A stretch of 64,000 bases of DNA. It comes from Bradyrhizobium sp. ISRA430 (GTDB taxonomy: Bacteria; Pseudomonadota; Alphaproteobacteria; Rhizobiales; Xanthobacteraceae). The notes below the pieces were generated by a model. The model was not told where the DNA came from. It searched no databases and saw nothing but the letters and a program-made list of their open reading frames with translations. This document shows positions 18,962 to 27,729 of this stretch, piece after piece. How positions within the stretch are numbered: the stretch's first letter is position 1; every line of letters begins with the position of its first letter. The translations under genes and the position numbers were made by a program. The stretch is taken from contig NZ_CP094516.1 of assembly GCF_029909975.1 (NCBI RefSeq), positions 3,348,001 to 3,412,000 on the forward strand, in the 5' to 3' direction.

Positions 18962-18970
18962 GCGCCAGAA

Positions 18971-19010
18971 GCGAGCCGGCAGCGTCGCGCCGGCTCGCAC
19001 TTTATAATCA
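18971..19010 (+). terminator. Intrinsic terminator after the RHH gene
   Basis: Perfect 10-base arms GCGAGCCGGC (18971-18980) and GCCGGCTCGC (18989-18998) are followed by ACTTTATAATC. The TATAAT at 19003-19008 could also act as a -10 for feoA. Confidence 0.75.
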
Positions 19011-19077
19011 CTCTAAGGTGCAACCCGGGCAGGCCGAGCCGGCTTGACCTCAGTGCCCTGCGTTGAAAATACAGGGC

Positions 19078-19353
19078 ATGAGCGACGACAATGACACGCG
19101 CCCGCACCTGCCGCTGGGTCTGGCGCAGCGCGGCTACACCGGCATCATTCAGCACCTTTCCGCCAAGGACGCAGGCTCGGCGCTGCCGGACATCGAGCTG
19201 GAGAGCCGCCTGATCGAGCTCGGCTTTGTCGAGGGCGCCCGGGTGGAGATCCTGCACGAGGGCATCGTCGGGCGCGACCCGATCGCCGTTCGCGTCGACA
19301 ACATCACGATCGCGGTACGCCGTCGCGAAGCCATGGCCATCATCGTCGCGTGA
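19078..19353 (+). CDS. feoA: FeoA family protein
   Basis: A 91-residue SH3-like protein with GYTGIIQHLSA, RLIELGFVEGARVEILHEG and a C-terminal RREAMAIIV, the typical FeoA pattern. It assists FeoB in ferrous iron uptake at the inner membrane. The ATG (19078) is preceded by a short inverted repeat GCCCTG/CAGGGC that covers the initiation region and leaves no clear Shine-Dalgarno; a TTG at 19063 is the alternative start. feoB follows after 21 bp. Confidence 0.9.
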   Translation: MSDDNDTRPHLPLGLAQRGYTGIIQHLSAKDAGSALPDIELESRLIELGFVEGARVEILHEGIVGRDPIAVRVDNITIAVRRREAMAIIVA

Positions 19354-19374
19354 TGCGGCCGGACCTTTGATCTC

Positions 19375-21243
19375 ATGGAAGCACCCCTGCTGCATCTCGC
19401 CCTGGTGGGCACGCCAAACAGCGGCAAAACCTCGCTGTTCAATGCGCTGACCGGCAGCCGGCAGAAGGTCGCGAACTATCCGGGCGTCACCGTCGAGCGC
19501 AAGGAGGGCTTCTTCGTCACCCCGCTCGGGCGCCAGGTCTCGGTGGTGGACCTCCCCGGCACCTATTCGCTGCGCGGCCGCAGCCCGGACGAGGAGATCA
19601 CCCGCGATTTCGTGCTCGGCAAGGCCTCCGGCGAGCGCATGCCCGATCTCGTGCTGTGCGTGGCCGATTCGACCAACCTGCGGCTGACCATCCGCCTCCT
19701 GCTCGAGCTCAAGCGCACCGGCCGGCCGCTGATCCTCGTCCTCAACATGTTCGACATCGCGAGCCGCCGCGGTATCACGGTCGATGTCGCGCGCCTTGCC
19801 AAGGAGCTCGGCGTGCCCGTGGTCACCTCGATCGCGGTGCGCAAGGGCGGCACTGCCGAGCTGTTGAAGCTGACCGACGAGATCCCGGCGAAAGTTTCGC
19901 CCGAGGCTGAGAACAAGTGGCGCGCGCTCAGCGTCTCTGAACTGCGCGCCACCCAGCGAGAGGCCGACCGGATCATCGCCGACTGCGTCAGCCTGCCGAG
20001 CCGGCCCGACACCTGGACCGCGCGGATCGACGCCGTGGTGCTGCACCCCGTCGGCGGCCTGCTGGTGCTCGCGCTGATCCTGTTCGTGATGTTCCAGGCG
20101 GTGTTCGCCTGGGCGCAGCCGCTGATGGAGCTGCTCAATTCGGGCTTCGATGCGCTCGGCGAGTTCGTGCACGACACCCTGCCCGCCGGTCTGTTGCAGA
20201 GCTTCCTGCAAAACGGCGTGATCTCCGGCGTCGGCAGCGTCATCGTGTTCCTGCCGCAGATCATCATCATCTTCCTGTTCATCCTGCTCTTGGAAGATTT
20301 CGGCTACATGGCGCGCGCCGCCTTCCTGATGGACCGCATCATGGGCGGCGCCGGCCTGCACGGCCGCGCCTTCATCCCGCTGTTGTCGAGCTTCGCCTGC
20401 GCCATTCCCGGCATCATGGCGACGCGCGTGATCGACAACAAGCGCGACCGGCTGACCACGATCCTGATCGCGCCGCTGATGACCTGCTCGGCGCGCATTC
20501 CCGTCTACACGCTGATCATCTCCGCCATCATTCCGGCGAAAGAGGTCTGGGGCTTCATCAATCTGCAGGGCCTCGTGATGTTCGGCCTATACGCGACGGG
20601 CATCATCAGCGCGCTTCTGGTCTCGTTCCTGATCAAGTTCTTCATGCTGCGCGACTATGCGCCGGCGCCGTTCATGCTGGAGCTGCCCGACTACAAGATG
20701 CCGCGCCTGAAATCGATCGCGATCGGCATCTTCACGCGGGCGAGGATGTTTTTGCAGCGCGCGGGCACCACGATCTTCTCCATGATGGTGCTGATCTGGT
20801 TTTTGGCCTCGTTCCCGCAGCCGCCTGCCGGGGCAACCGAACCCGCGATCGACTTCAGCCTGGCTGCGATCATGGGCAAGGCGCTCGCGCCGCTGCTCGC
20901 GCCGGTCGGCTTCAACTGGCAGATCGCCGTCGCCCTGATCCCGGGCATGGCAGCACGCGAGGTCGCGGTCGCGGCGCTCGGCACCGTCTATGCGATCGAA
21001 GGCGGCAAGGAGGCGGCCGAACAGATCGGCCAGGTTCTGGCGACGAAATGGTCGCTCGCGACCGCGCTGTCGCTGCTGGCCTGGTACATCTTCGCCCCGC
21101 AATGCGCATCGACGCTGGCGGTGATCCGGCGCGAGACCGGAAGCTGGACCTGGATGGCGGTGACCTTCGCCTACATGCTGGTGCTCGCCTATGCCGCGAG
21201 CCTCGTCACGTACAATGTCGCCGTCGCGCTCGGGGCCGGCTAG
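19375..21243 (+). CDS. feoB: Ferrous iron transporter B
   Basis: A 622-residue inner-membrane Fe(II) transporter. The N-terminal G domain has G1 GTPNSGKTS (residues 12-20), G3 DLPGTYS and G4 NMFD. A short helical GDI-like linker follows, then the polytopic core with two Gate-type repeats, including SSFACAIPGIMATR and APLMTCSARIPVYTL, whose cysteines are conserved in the family. It is shorter than E. coli FeoB (773) but normal for this clade. It pairs with feoA; no feoC is seen. Confidence 0.96.
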   Translation: MEAPLLHLALVGTPNSGKTSLFNALTGSRQKVANYPGVTVERKEGFFVTPLGRQVSVVDLPGTYSLRGRSPDEEITRDFVLGKASGERMPDLVLCVADSTNLRLTIRLLLELKRTGRPLILVLNMFDIASRRGITVDVARLAKELGVPVVTSIAVRKGGTAELLKLTDEIPAKVSPEAENKWRALSVSELRATQREADRIIADCVSLPSRPDTWTARIDAVVLHPVGGLLVLALILFVMFQAVFAWAQPLMELLNSGFDALGEFVHDTLPAGLLQSFLQNGVISGVGSVIVFLPQIIIIFLFILLLEDFGYMARAAFLMDRIMGGAGLHGRAFIPLLSSFACAIPGIMATRVIDNKRDRLTTILIAPLMTCSARIPVYTLIISAIIPAKEVWGFINLQGLVMFGLYATGIISALLVSFLIKFFMLRDYAPAPFMLELPDYKMPRLKSIAIGIFTRARMFLQRAGTTIFSMMVLIWFLASFPQPPAGATEPAIDFSLAAIMGKALAPLLAPVGFNWQIAVALIPGMAAREVAVAALGTVYAIEGGKEAAEQIGQVLATKWSLATALSLLAWYIFAPQCASTLAVIRRETGSWTWMAVTFAYMLVLAYAASLVTYNVAVALGAG

Positions 21244-21552
21244 TCGTTTTCCGCCGAGCCCTAGCCTCCGCGACGCGTCCCAACAAAAATATCGAAAACA
21301 ACCCCATGGAAAGTAGCCGAGGGCTACAGGTCATGATGGCTGGCACATCCTGAGGTTGACACGTCGGGCAAAACAGCGGCACCATGCCATCATCGAAGAA
21401 TTGAGCGCTAGACGCTTCGCGATCGCACCATCCCGAAGATGACTTCGAGCGCTTGATCCAGATCAATCCGCTTCGCGCGGGTGAACCGATATTCGCTGAT
21501 ACAACGTCGCAGGCTGGGCCCAGAGATCGCAGGGGGGCACGGAGCGACCAAA
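21244..21552. other. Intergenic region with a FixK-type box
   Basis: No gene is visible. The only strong signal is the palindrome at 21453-21466. No clear terminator follows feoB. Confidence 0.6.
21453..21466 (+). promoter_or_regulatory. FNR/FixK-type box (perfect palindrome)
   Basis: TTGAT-CCAG-ATCAA is a perfect match to the FNR/FixK consensus TTGAT-N4-ATCAA. A candidate -10 (TATTCG, 21490-21495) puts the predicted start near 21501 and the box centre at about -41, the class II activator position. The gene controlled would be the one at 21553. Confidence 0.7.
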
Positions 21553-21984
21553 ATGCCGCTGGCGGCATATTTCTGGAAGATCGGCGCGCTGTTGCTCGCG
21601 CTTTTGTTTGTTGCGGACTTTTATCTGCCCAGGGCGCCGGTCGTTCCGGGCGCGGCTGCGGACCGGCCGGCCATACGCATTCACTCCGAGCAAAAATTGC
21701 CCGAGCGGGTGGTCTTGGATACCTCGGCGGCGCCTGTCGTATCGAACATCGACACCGCGACCGCGCTCACCTCCACCCCGCCACCTGCCATCCGCGCAGA
21801 CACTCCGGCGGTCGCGAATGCATTGGCGATGCTGCCGGATTCGCGTCCACCCGAATCCGCTGACCACAAGCGACAACGCAAACCGCAACACGTCGCGATC
21901 CGGCCGAAGCGACACGTGAAGCCGCAGATGGATCCGTGGGCGCGGCAACCACAGTACGCGTGGTTCGGATTCCGGCCCTGGTGA
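21553..21984 (+). CDS. Small membrane-anchored protein of unknown function
   Basis: A 143-residue protein. One N-terminal transmembrane helix (about residues 5-23, FWKIGALLLALLFVADFYL) is followed by a low-complexity Pro/Ala/Thr region and a basic, aromatic tail ending WARQPQYAWFGFRPW. ATG 21553 is chosen because the helix starts there; upstream in-frame starts add 24 polar residues. No family was recognised. A perfect FixK-type box upstream suggests low-oxygen expression. Confidence 0.65.
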   Translation: MPLAAYFWKIGALLLALLFVADFYLPRAPVVPGAAADRPAIRIHSEQKLPERVVLDTSAAPVVSNIDTATALTSTPPPAIRADTPAVANALAMLPDSRPPESADHKRQRKPQHVAIRPKRHVKPQMDPWARQPQYAWFGFRPW

Positions 21985-22141
21985 TCGGTGCCGGCCGGCC
22001 GGCCGATAATCCGGGCGAATGATCATGATCGCTTGACGTCCGTATCGGGAAATTGCGGCAGGCTTGCCGGCATTTCCCGTCGGTGGCGGGGCTCGAGTTT
22101 GCAGGCGCTTACCCGTCTGCTACCGGCGGCTATGTTCCAGC

Positions 22142-22807
22142 ATGCCCCCACTCCGCTCCGTACTCCTGGATCTTGACGGAACACTGGTCGATTCCCAGCC
22201 GGGCATTGTGGCAAGCAGCATCGCCGCGCTGCGTGCGCTCGGATACGATCCCGGTGACACGCTCGACATCAAGCGCGCCATCGGGCCGCCGCTCGAAGAG
22301 ATGTTGCAGGCTTTGCTGAGGGCGCGCGGAGACGACCGGCTCGATGAGGCTGTGACGGCCTATCGGCACCATTACAGCGAAAGCGGTCTCTTCGGAAGCG
22401 AACCCTACCCCGGGATCAGCGGCGCGCTTGAGGAAATGCAGCGAGCTGGCTTGCGGATCTACCTCGCCACATCGAAGCGTGAAGTCTTCGCCCGGCGCAT
22501 CCTGGAGAACCTGAAGCTGGCAACATATTTCGACGGCATCTACGGCTCGGTGCCGGGCGGCAAGCTCGATCACAAGCCCGAGCTGCTCGCCCATATCCTG
22601 TCTGAACAGGATATATCCGCCTCGCGCAGTCTGATGGTCGGAGATCGCCGGCATGACATCGCCGGAGCGCACGCGATCGATATGCGCGGTCTTGGCGTAC
22701 TTTGGGGATATGGCAGCCGGGACGAACTCGAAGCGGCCGGCGCAGACCAGTTGGTGGAACGGACGGATGATCTCGCTGGCATGGTTTTATCCATGTTGAA
22801 CGGATAG
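22142..22807 (+). CDS. HAD-family phosphatase (phosphoglycolate phosphatase-like)
   Basis: A 221-residue haloacid dehalogenase-type hydrolase. Motif I is LLDLDGTLVDSQ (D10, D12). The alpha-helical cap follows, then motif II YLATSKR, the lysine region near HKPELL and motif III MVGDRRHDIAGAHAI. The pattern fits the Gph/5'-nucleotidase group with a C1 cap. The substrate is not fixed by sequence. The start is set just before the DxD strand, because the upstream in-frame segment is not conserved in type. Confidence 0.88.
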   Translation: MPPLRSVLLDLDGTLVDSQPGIVASSIAALRALGYDPGDTLDIKRAIGPPLEEMLQALLRARGDDRLDEAVTAYRHHYSESGLFGSEPYPGISGALEEMQRAGLRIYLATSKREVFARRILENLKLATYFDGIYGSVPGGKLDHKPELLAHILSEQDISASRSLMVGDRRHDIAGAHAIDMRGLGVLWGYGSRDELEAAGADQLVERTDDLAGMVLSMLNG

Positions 22808-22891
22808 CCTCCGTTGCAAGCGGGTGATCCCTCACGGTCAGTGTGATCGTCTCAGGTCTTGCTTGTTGCAATCGGAAGTCGTGGAGCGGCC

Positions 22892-23242
22892 ATGGCAAAG
22901 CATCGAATTTACACGACGAGCTTCGCAAGCGTTTACCCGCTCTATGTTGCTAAGGCAGAGAGAAAAGGGCGCACAAAAGCAGAGGTTGATCAGGTCATCT
23001 CTTGGCTGACTGTTTATGGGCAGAGGGAGCTTGAGACACAACTGGAGAAACAAACTGATTTTGAAACGTTCTTTGCAAATGCCCCGAGAATCAATCCTGC
23101 GCGAGCCCTGATTAAAGGCGTGGTTTGCGGTGTCCGAGTGGAGGATATCAAAGAACCAACTATGCAAGAAATTCGCTACTTGGATAAACTGATCGATGAG
23201 TTGGCGCGTGGAAAAGCTATGGATAAAATTCTGCGAAAATGA
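22892..23242 (+). CDS. DUF2200 family protein
   Basis: A 116-residue soluble protein starting [32 protein letters not shown] and containing [18 protein letters not shown], which match DUF2200, a small family also found in Firmicutes and Bacteroidetes. Base composition is lower in GC than its neighbours (30 of 60 bases in line 22981-23040), a sign of possible transfer. It stands alone between unrelated genes. Function is unknown. Confidence 0.85.
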   Translation: MAKHRIYTTSFASVYPLYVAKAERKGRTKAEVDQVISWLTVYGQRELETQLEKQTDFETFFANAPRINPARALIKGVVCGVRVEDIKEPTMQEIRYLDKLIDELARGKAMDKILRK

Positions 23243-23482
23243 TCCAGGGCGATTGAACCTCCGTCCACTTGGCTTGGCGACGTTGCGCGAATTTGCCGCG
23301 GTCCATCCCTTTAGGCGTTCATGCGCACTTAAGTACGTGGTGGAGGGCTAGGGTCCTCATGGTTTCCCGCTTCTAGCCCCAAATCAGATGCGCTCCGGCT
23401 TGTCAGATTTGCGCCGGCTTACGAAGACCTTCGCACTCGGATTTGAATCGCCTTCCCGCAACCGACTGCTTATGGTCGGACT

Positions 23483-23842
23483 ATGTCCCGCCTCATGTGT
23501 CTATCCATTGCTATCGTTCTGTCGCTGCTGCCGTGTGTCGCGCCAGCGGATCCCGTTCACAAGCGGCCGGCGCCACGCTGGCACGGCTACGGCTTCCTGC
23601 CGGGCTATCGTCAGCCGCCGAGCAACAGCCAGCCGCTCTATGCGCAGAAGGACCCGACATGGCGCGTGGCGCGCAACAACCGACGCCCGTGGTACATCGA
23701 CCCGGTCCCCCGCTATTACTGGTGGGATGGCGACTGGCACTATTTCGGTCGGCCCGGCATTTACAACGGCCGCTACAATGGCGGCAGCTTCGGACCATGC
23801 TGGACACGGACGCCGATCGGACCAATCTGGAATTGCGGCTGA
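23483..23842 (+). CDS. Small secreted Trp/Tyr/Pro-rich protein
   Basis: A 119-residue protein with an N-terminal signal (about residues 1-22, LSIAIVLSLLPCVAPA). The mature part is rich in Trp, Tyr, Pro and Gly, for example PRYYWWDGDWHYFGRPGIYNGRYNGG, and has two C-terminal cysteines. It is an unrecognised periplasmic protein of a kind common in Bradyrhizobium-like genomes. Function is unknown. Confidence 0.7.
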   Translation: MSRLMCLSIAIVLSLLPCVAPADPVHKRPAPRWHGYGFLPGYRQPPSNSQPLYAQKDPTWRVARNNRRPWYIDPVPRYYWWDGDWHYFGRPGIYNGRYNGGSFGPCWTRTPIGPIWNCG

Positions 23843-23922
23843 TCAGCCGATCGCTCGAGGCTGCCTGATTGATTTGACGGCTCGCCTCGCCGCATCGGCG
23901 AGGTCCGATGTGCGCTGCGACC

Positions 23923-24618
23923 TCAGACCTCGAGCCACTCCTGGCGCACCGCGGCGTTGGCCTTGAGCTGGCCCGGCGTGCCTTCGAACACGACGCGGCC
24001 ATGTCCCATGATGTAGACTCGGTTCGATATCCGCATCGCGATCGAAAGCTTTTGCTCGACGAGCAGAATCGCGACGCCGGCCTGCGCGATGCGGGCAATC
24101 AGGTCGCCGACCTGCTGCACGATCAGCGGCGCGAGACCTTCGGTCGGCTCGTCGATCATGATGAGGTCCGGATCGCCCATCAGCGTCCGGCAGGTGGTCA
24201 GCATCTGCTTCTCGCCGCCGGACAGCACGCCCGCGGGCGTATCGGCGCGCGCGGCGAGATTGGGAAACAGGTCGAGCATGTCCTGAAGCCGCCATTTGCC
24301 GGGACGGCGCGTGTCCTTGATGCCGAGCAGAAGGTTTTGACGAACCGTCAGGCTCGGGAAGATGTCGCGATGTTCGGGAACATAGCCGAGTCCAAGACGG
24401 GCGATCCTGTAGCTTGGCAGGCCGGCGATGTCCTTGCCCTTGAAGCGCACCGTTCCTATCGGGCTGACCTCGCCCATGATCGCCTTGACCGTCGTGGAAC
24501 GGCCCACACCATTGCGGCCGAGCAGACTCACCACCTCGCCGGCAGCGACATCGAGGTCGACACCCTGGAGAATGTGGCTCTTGCCGTAATAGGCGTGAAG
24601 ATTCCTGACCTCGAGCAT
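23923..24618 (-). CDS. livF: Branched-chain amino acid ABC transporter ATPase, LivF type
   Basis: A 231-residue ATPase subunit. The Walker A region reads GRNGVGRSTT, with arginine at the usual lysine position. The ABC signature is LSGGEKQML, and Walker B LIMIDEPTEGLAP is intact. The five-gene set runs in the order binding protein, livH, livM, livG, livF, and the start of livF abuts the livG stop. It powers uptake of branched-chain amino acids or related amides; the real ligand is unknown. Confidence 0.92.
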   Translation of the reverse strand: MLEVRNLHAYYGKSHILQGVDLDVAAGEVVSLLGRNGVGRSTTVKAIMGEVSPIGTVRFKGKDIAGLPSYRIARLGLGYVPEHRDIFPSLTVRQNLLLGIKDTRRPGKWRLQDMLDLFPNLAARADTPAGVLSGGEKQMLTTCRTLMGDPDLIMIDEPTEGLAPLIVQQVGDLIARIAQAGVAILLVEQKLSIAMRISNRVYIMGHGRVVFEGTPGQLKANAAVRQEWLEV

Positions 24619-25367
24619 CAGTGCGCTTCCTCGCCGAGATAGGCTTCCTTGACCTTCGGATCGCGCCGAATCTCCTCGGGCGTGCCCGACGCGATGATGT
24701 GTCCGTAGACCAGCACCGAAATCCGGTCGGCGAGGCCGAAAACGACGCTCATATCATGCTCGACGATCACCAGGGTCCGCCCCTCGGTCAGTCGCCGAAT
24801 CAGCGACACTGCGCGCTCGGTTTCGGCGTGGCTCATCCCTGCGGTCGGCTCGTCCAGCATGACGACGGTGGCGCCGCTCGCGATGGTGATGCCGATCTCC
24901 AGTTCCCGCTGCTCGGCATAGGTCAGGAGCCCCGCCGGAACATCGCGCCGGTGCGTGAGATGGATATCGTCCAGGATCTGGGCGGTCCTTTCCCGCACCT
25001 CGGCCAGGCTGTCCACATTCTTCCAGAATGCATAGCGATGCCCGGTCGCCCACAGCACGGCGCAGCGGACGTTCTCCCACACCGTCATGCGGGCGAACAC
25101 GTTGGTGACCTGGAACGAACGCGACAAGCCGCGCCGGTTGATCTCGAACGGCCGCAGGCCGGAGATCTGCTCGCCGTTCAGCCGGATCTCGCCTGACGTC
25201 GGTTTGATATGACCGCTGATCAGATTGAACGTCGTGGATTTCCCCGCGCCGTTCGGCCCGATGATGGCATGCCGCTCGCCTTGCGCGACGCTCAGGTTCA
25301 GATCGCGAATGATGCCGACATTGCCGAAGCGCTTCTCGACAGCACGAACTTCAATGGCTGCAGTCAT
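24618..25367 (-). CDS. livG: Branched-chain amino acid ABC transporter ATPase, LivG type
   Basis: A 249-residue ATPase with Walker A GPNGAGKSTTFNLISG and Walker B VVMLDEPTAGMSH. The ABC signature position reads LLTYAEQRELEI instead of LSGGQ, as is common in LivG-like proteins. It overlaps livM by 4 bp. It forms the ATPase heterodimer with the LivF-type subunit. Confidence 0.93.
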   Translation of the reverse strand: MTAAIEVRAVEKRFGNVGIIRDLNLSVAQGERHAIIGPNGAGKSTTFNLISGHIKPTSGEIRLNGEQISGLRPFEINRRGLSRSFQVTNVFARMTVWENVRCAVLWATGHRYAFWKNVDSLAEVRERTAQILDDIHLTHRRDVPAGLLTYAEQRELEIGITIASGATVVMLDEPTAGMSHAETERAVSLIRRLTEGRTLVIVEHDMSVVFGLADRISVLVYGHIIASGTPEEIRRDPKVKEAYLGEEAH

Positions 25368-26662
25368 GCCAGATACCCCCGATCACGGGCGACCGTGGCT
25401 GCCCGGTCCCACGCTGCGGCGACGCGACGCCAGGTCAATCGCGCGACGATGAAGCCGCCGACGACGAGGACCGCTGCGGTGACCCATGTCACCGGCGATA
25501 CTGGATTGAACGCAATGGCGAACAGATTGATGGGGTTGCTCGCTCCACCGGAATAGCGTGCGATCGTCTCTATCGTCAGGATGATGCCGCAGGCAAGCGC
25601 AACCGTCGGCACGATCGCGACGAGATAGGACGGAATCACGGTCCACAGCGTTCCGGCGCGGATCAACGGACGATGCATCATCAGGAGGCCGGCAATGCCG
25701 CCCGGCGAGAACATCACGATGCCGATGAAGATGATGCCGAAATAGAGCTGCCAGACGCTGGTGACGTTGGTCAGCCCGAGCTGGAGATAGGTCACCAGGA
25801 TCGCGCCGAGGATCGGGCCGAAGAAATAAGCGGTCCCGCCGATGAAAGTCGCGAAGAGAACGAGACCGGACTGGATCGCGCCGAGATAGGCGGAGTTCGC
25901 GATCTCGAAATTGATTGCGGCCAATCCGCCGGCGATGCCGGCGAAGAACCCGGCAAAGCAATAGGCGATGTAGCGGACGACGTGCGGATCATAGCCGATG
26001 AACTGGACGCGCTCGGGATTGTCGCGGACCGCATTGCTGATCCGCCCCAGCGGGGTCCTGGTGAGCGCATACATCGCGATGGCGGATATCACCAGCCAGA
26101 ACGCGATCAGGTAGTAGACCTGGAGCTGCGGCCCGAATGTCCAGCCGAACATGTGCGGCAAGGCCGTACGGTCCGTCGTGATGCCGGCTTCGCCGCCGAA
26201 CACCGAGCGCAGGATCAATGACGAGGACGCCACCAATTCGCCGATGCCGAGCGAGATCATCGCGAACACGGTGCCGGCGCGCTTCGTCATTACCCAGCCG
26301 ATCACCAACGCGAAGACGAGGCCACCGACCCCACCGAACAACGGGATGAAGGGCAGTGGAATCGGCCAGTCGTGCGCCACCACCGCATTCATCATGTGGC
26401 AGGCCGCGAAGCCGCCAAGGCCGTAGTGAACGGCGTGACCGAACGACAACAGGCCGGTCTGGCCGAGCAGGATGTTGTAGGAGAGCGCGAAGACGATCGC
26501 GATCCCGATCAGGCTGAAGGAGGTGAGCGATCCACCCGACGGGAAGACCAGCGGCAGCACGATCAGCGCGATCGCGGCGATCAGCCAGACCCCGTAGAAG
26601 CGCAGGTTTTCGCCGGCGGACTTTGCCGCGACTTTCGATGTCGACGTCTTCTTGGTGGTCAT
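25364..26662 (-). CDS. livM: Branched-chain amino acid ABC transporter permease, LivM type
   Basis: A 432-residue inner-membrane permease, longer than classic LivM. Following a Thr/Ser/Lys-rich N-tail (residues 1-20), the core has LIGIAIVFALSYNILLGQTGLLSFGHAVHYGLGGFAA, the conserved LivM signature, and ends with an extra hydrophobic pair. ATG 26662 overlaps the livH stop (ATGA). The frame is open far upstream through livH but is not coding there. Confidence 0.92.
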   Translation of the reverse strand: MTTKKTSTSKVAAKSAGENLRFYGVWLIAAIALIVLPLVFPSGGSLTSFSLIGIAIVFALSYNILLGQTGLLSFGHAVHYGLGGFAACHMMNAVVAHDWPIPLPFIPLFGGVGGLVFALVIGWVMTKRAGTVFAMISLGIGELVASSSLILRSVFGGEAGITTDRTALPHMFGWTFGPQLQVYYLIAFWLVISAIAMYALTRTPLGRISNAVRDNPERVQFIGYDPHVVRYIAYCFAGFFAGIAGGLAAINFEIANSAYLGAIQSGLVLFATFIGGTAYFFGPILGAILVTYLQLGLTNVTSVWQLYFGIIFIGIVMFSPGGIAGLLMMHRPLIRAGTLWTVIPSYLVAIVPTVALACGIILTIETIARYSGGASNPINLFAIAFNPVSPVTWVTAAVLVVGGFIVARLTWRRVAAAWDRAATVARDRGYLA

Positions 26663-27606
26663 GACTCGCGCGTCCCCATCAGGCCCATGGGGCGAACGAT
26701 CAGAATGAGCACCAGGAGGACATAGGGTACGATCGGCGCGACCTGGGCGACTGTGACGTTCCAGACGTCCGAGAGGACGGACGGTCCCGCCGACGGATCG
26801 AGCGGGCCAAAGGCGCTGGCCAGCGAGCCGTTCAGCGCCACCGCAAAAGTCTGCACCAGACCGATGACGAGCGAGGCGATGAACGCGCCCGGCAAGGAGC
26901 CTAGTCCACCAAAGACGATGACAACGAACAGGATGGGTCCGAGCGAAGCGGCCATATCGGATTGAGTCACCAAAGCCGGACCGGCGATCACGCCGGCAAG
27001 ACCGGCGAGAGCGCTGCCGACGCCGAACACCAGCATGAACACCCGCCCAACATTGTGACCGAGATGCGCCACCATGTGGGGATGCGTGAGTGCCGCCTGC
27101 ACGATGAGGCCGACCCGGGTGCGCTTGAGCACGATCAGCAGCGCCACGAAGATCGCGACCGACACCGCCAGCATGAAGATCTTGTAGGCCGGATAGTTGG
27201 TCGAGAAGACCGTGAAGGCCGGGAAGTCGAGCAGCGCCGGCACCCGATAGTCGAGCGGGCTCTTGCCCCAGATCATCGACACGATCTCTTCGATCGCGAA
27301 GGCGAGACCGAAGGTCAGCAGCAGTTCCGCGACATGGCCGTGCTTGTGCGTGTTGCGCAGGCCATAGCGCTCCACGGCCATGCCGATCGCACCCACGAGC
27401 AGCGGCGCGAGCACGAGCGCCGGCCAGAAGCCGATCCACTTCGTGAGCTGAAAGCCGAAGAAGGCGCCGAGCATATAGAAGCTGGCATGGGCGAAGTTGA
27501 GCACGCCCATCATGCTGAAGATGACGGTCAACCCGCTCGACAGCAGGAAGAGCAGCATGCCGAACAGCACGCCGTTCAGGGTCGAAATGACAATGAGTTC
27601 AAGCAC
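26659..27606 (-). CDS. livH: Branched-chain amino acid ABC transporter permease, LivH type
   Basis: A permease of about 315 residues with the signature SGLTVIFSMMGVLNFAHASFYMLGAFFGF and about eight transmembrane helices. I place the start at GTG 27606 (LELIVISTLNGVL follows), because family members begin there; an ATG at 27657 would add 17 polar residues. Neither has a strong Shine-Dalgarno. It partners the LivM-type permease. Confidence 0.9.
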   Translation of the reverse strand: MLELIVISTLNGVLFGMLLFLLSSGLTVIFSMMGVLNFAHASFYMLGAFFGFQLTKWIGFWPALVLAPLLVGAIGMAVERYGLRNTHKHGHVAELLLTFGLAFAIEEIVSMIWGKSPLDYRVPALLDFPAFTVFSTNYPAYKIFMLAVSVAIFVALLIVLKRTRVGLIVQAALTHPHMVAHLGHNVGRVFMLVFGVGSALAGLAGVIAGPALVTQSDMAASLGPILFVVIVFGGLGSLPGAFIASLVIGLVQTFAVALNGSLASAFGPLDPSAGPSVLSDVWNVTVAQVAPIVPYVLLVLILIVRPMGLMGTRES

Positions 27607-27729
27607 AGCGCACTCGTGGCTATCCAGGGCCGCATGGCCCCGGCGGACATCGTTCAATCGGTCAAACGCATTCCGGTCGCCATCTTCCCGCGACCGATGA
27701 CGGTCGCGGGAAAGCGACCTGCCCCGTGG

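Noticed and set aside
19000..19020. TTTATAATCACTCTAA as an Irr/ICE-type iron box for feoA
   Set aside because: The symmetry is poor and does not match a consensus I can state with confidence; TATAAT is better read as a terminator tail or -10.
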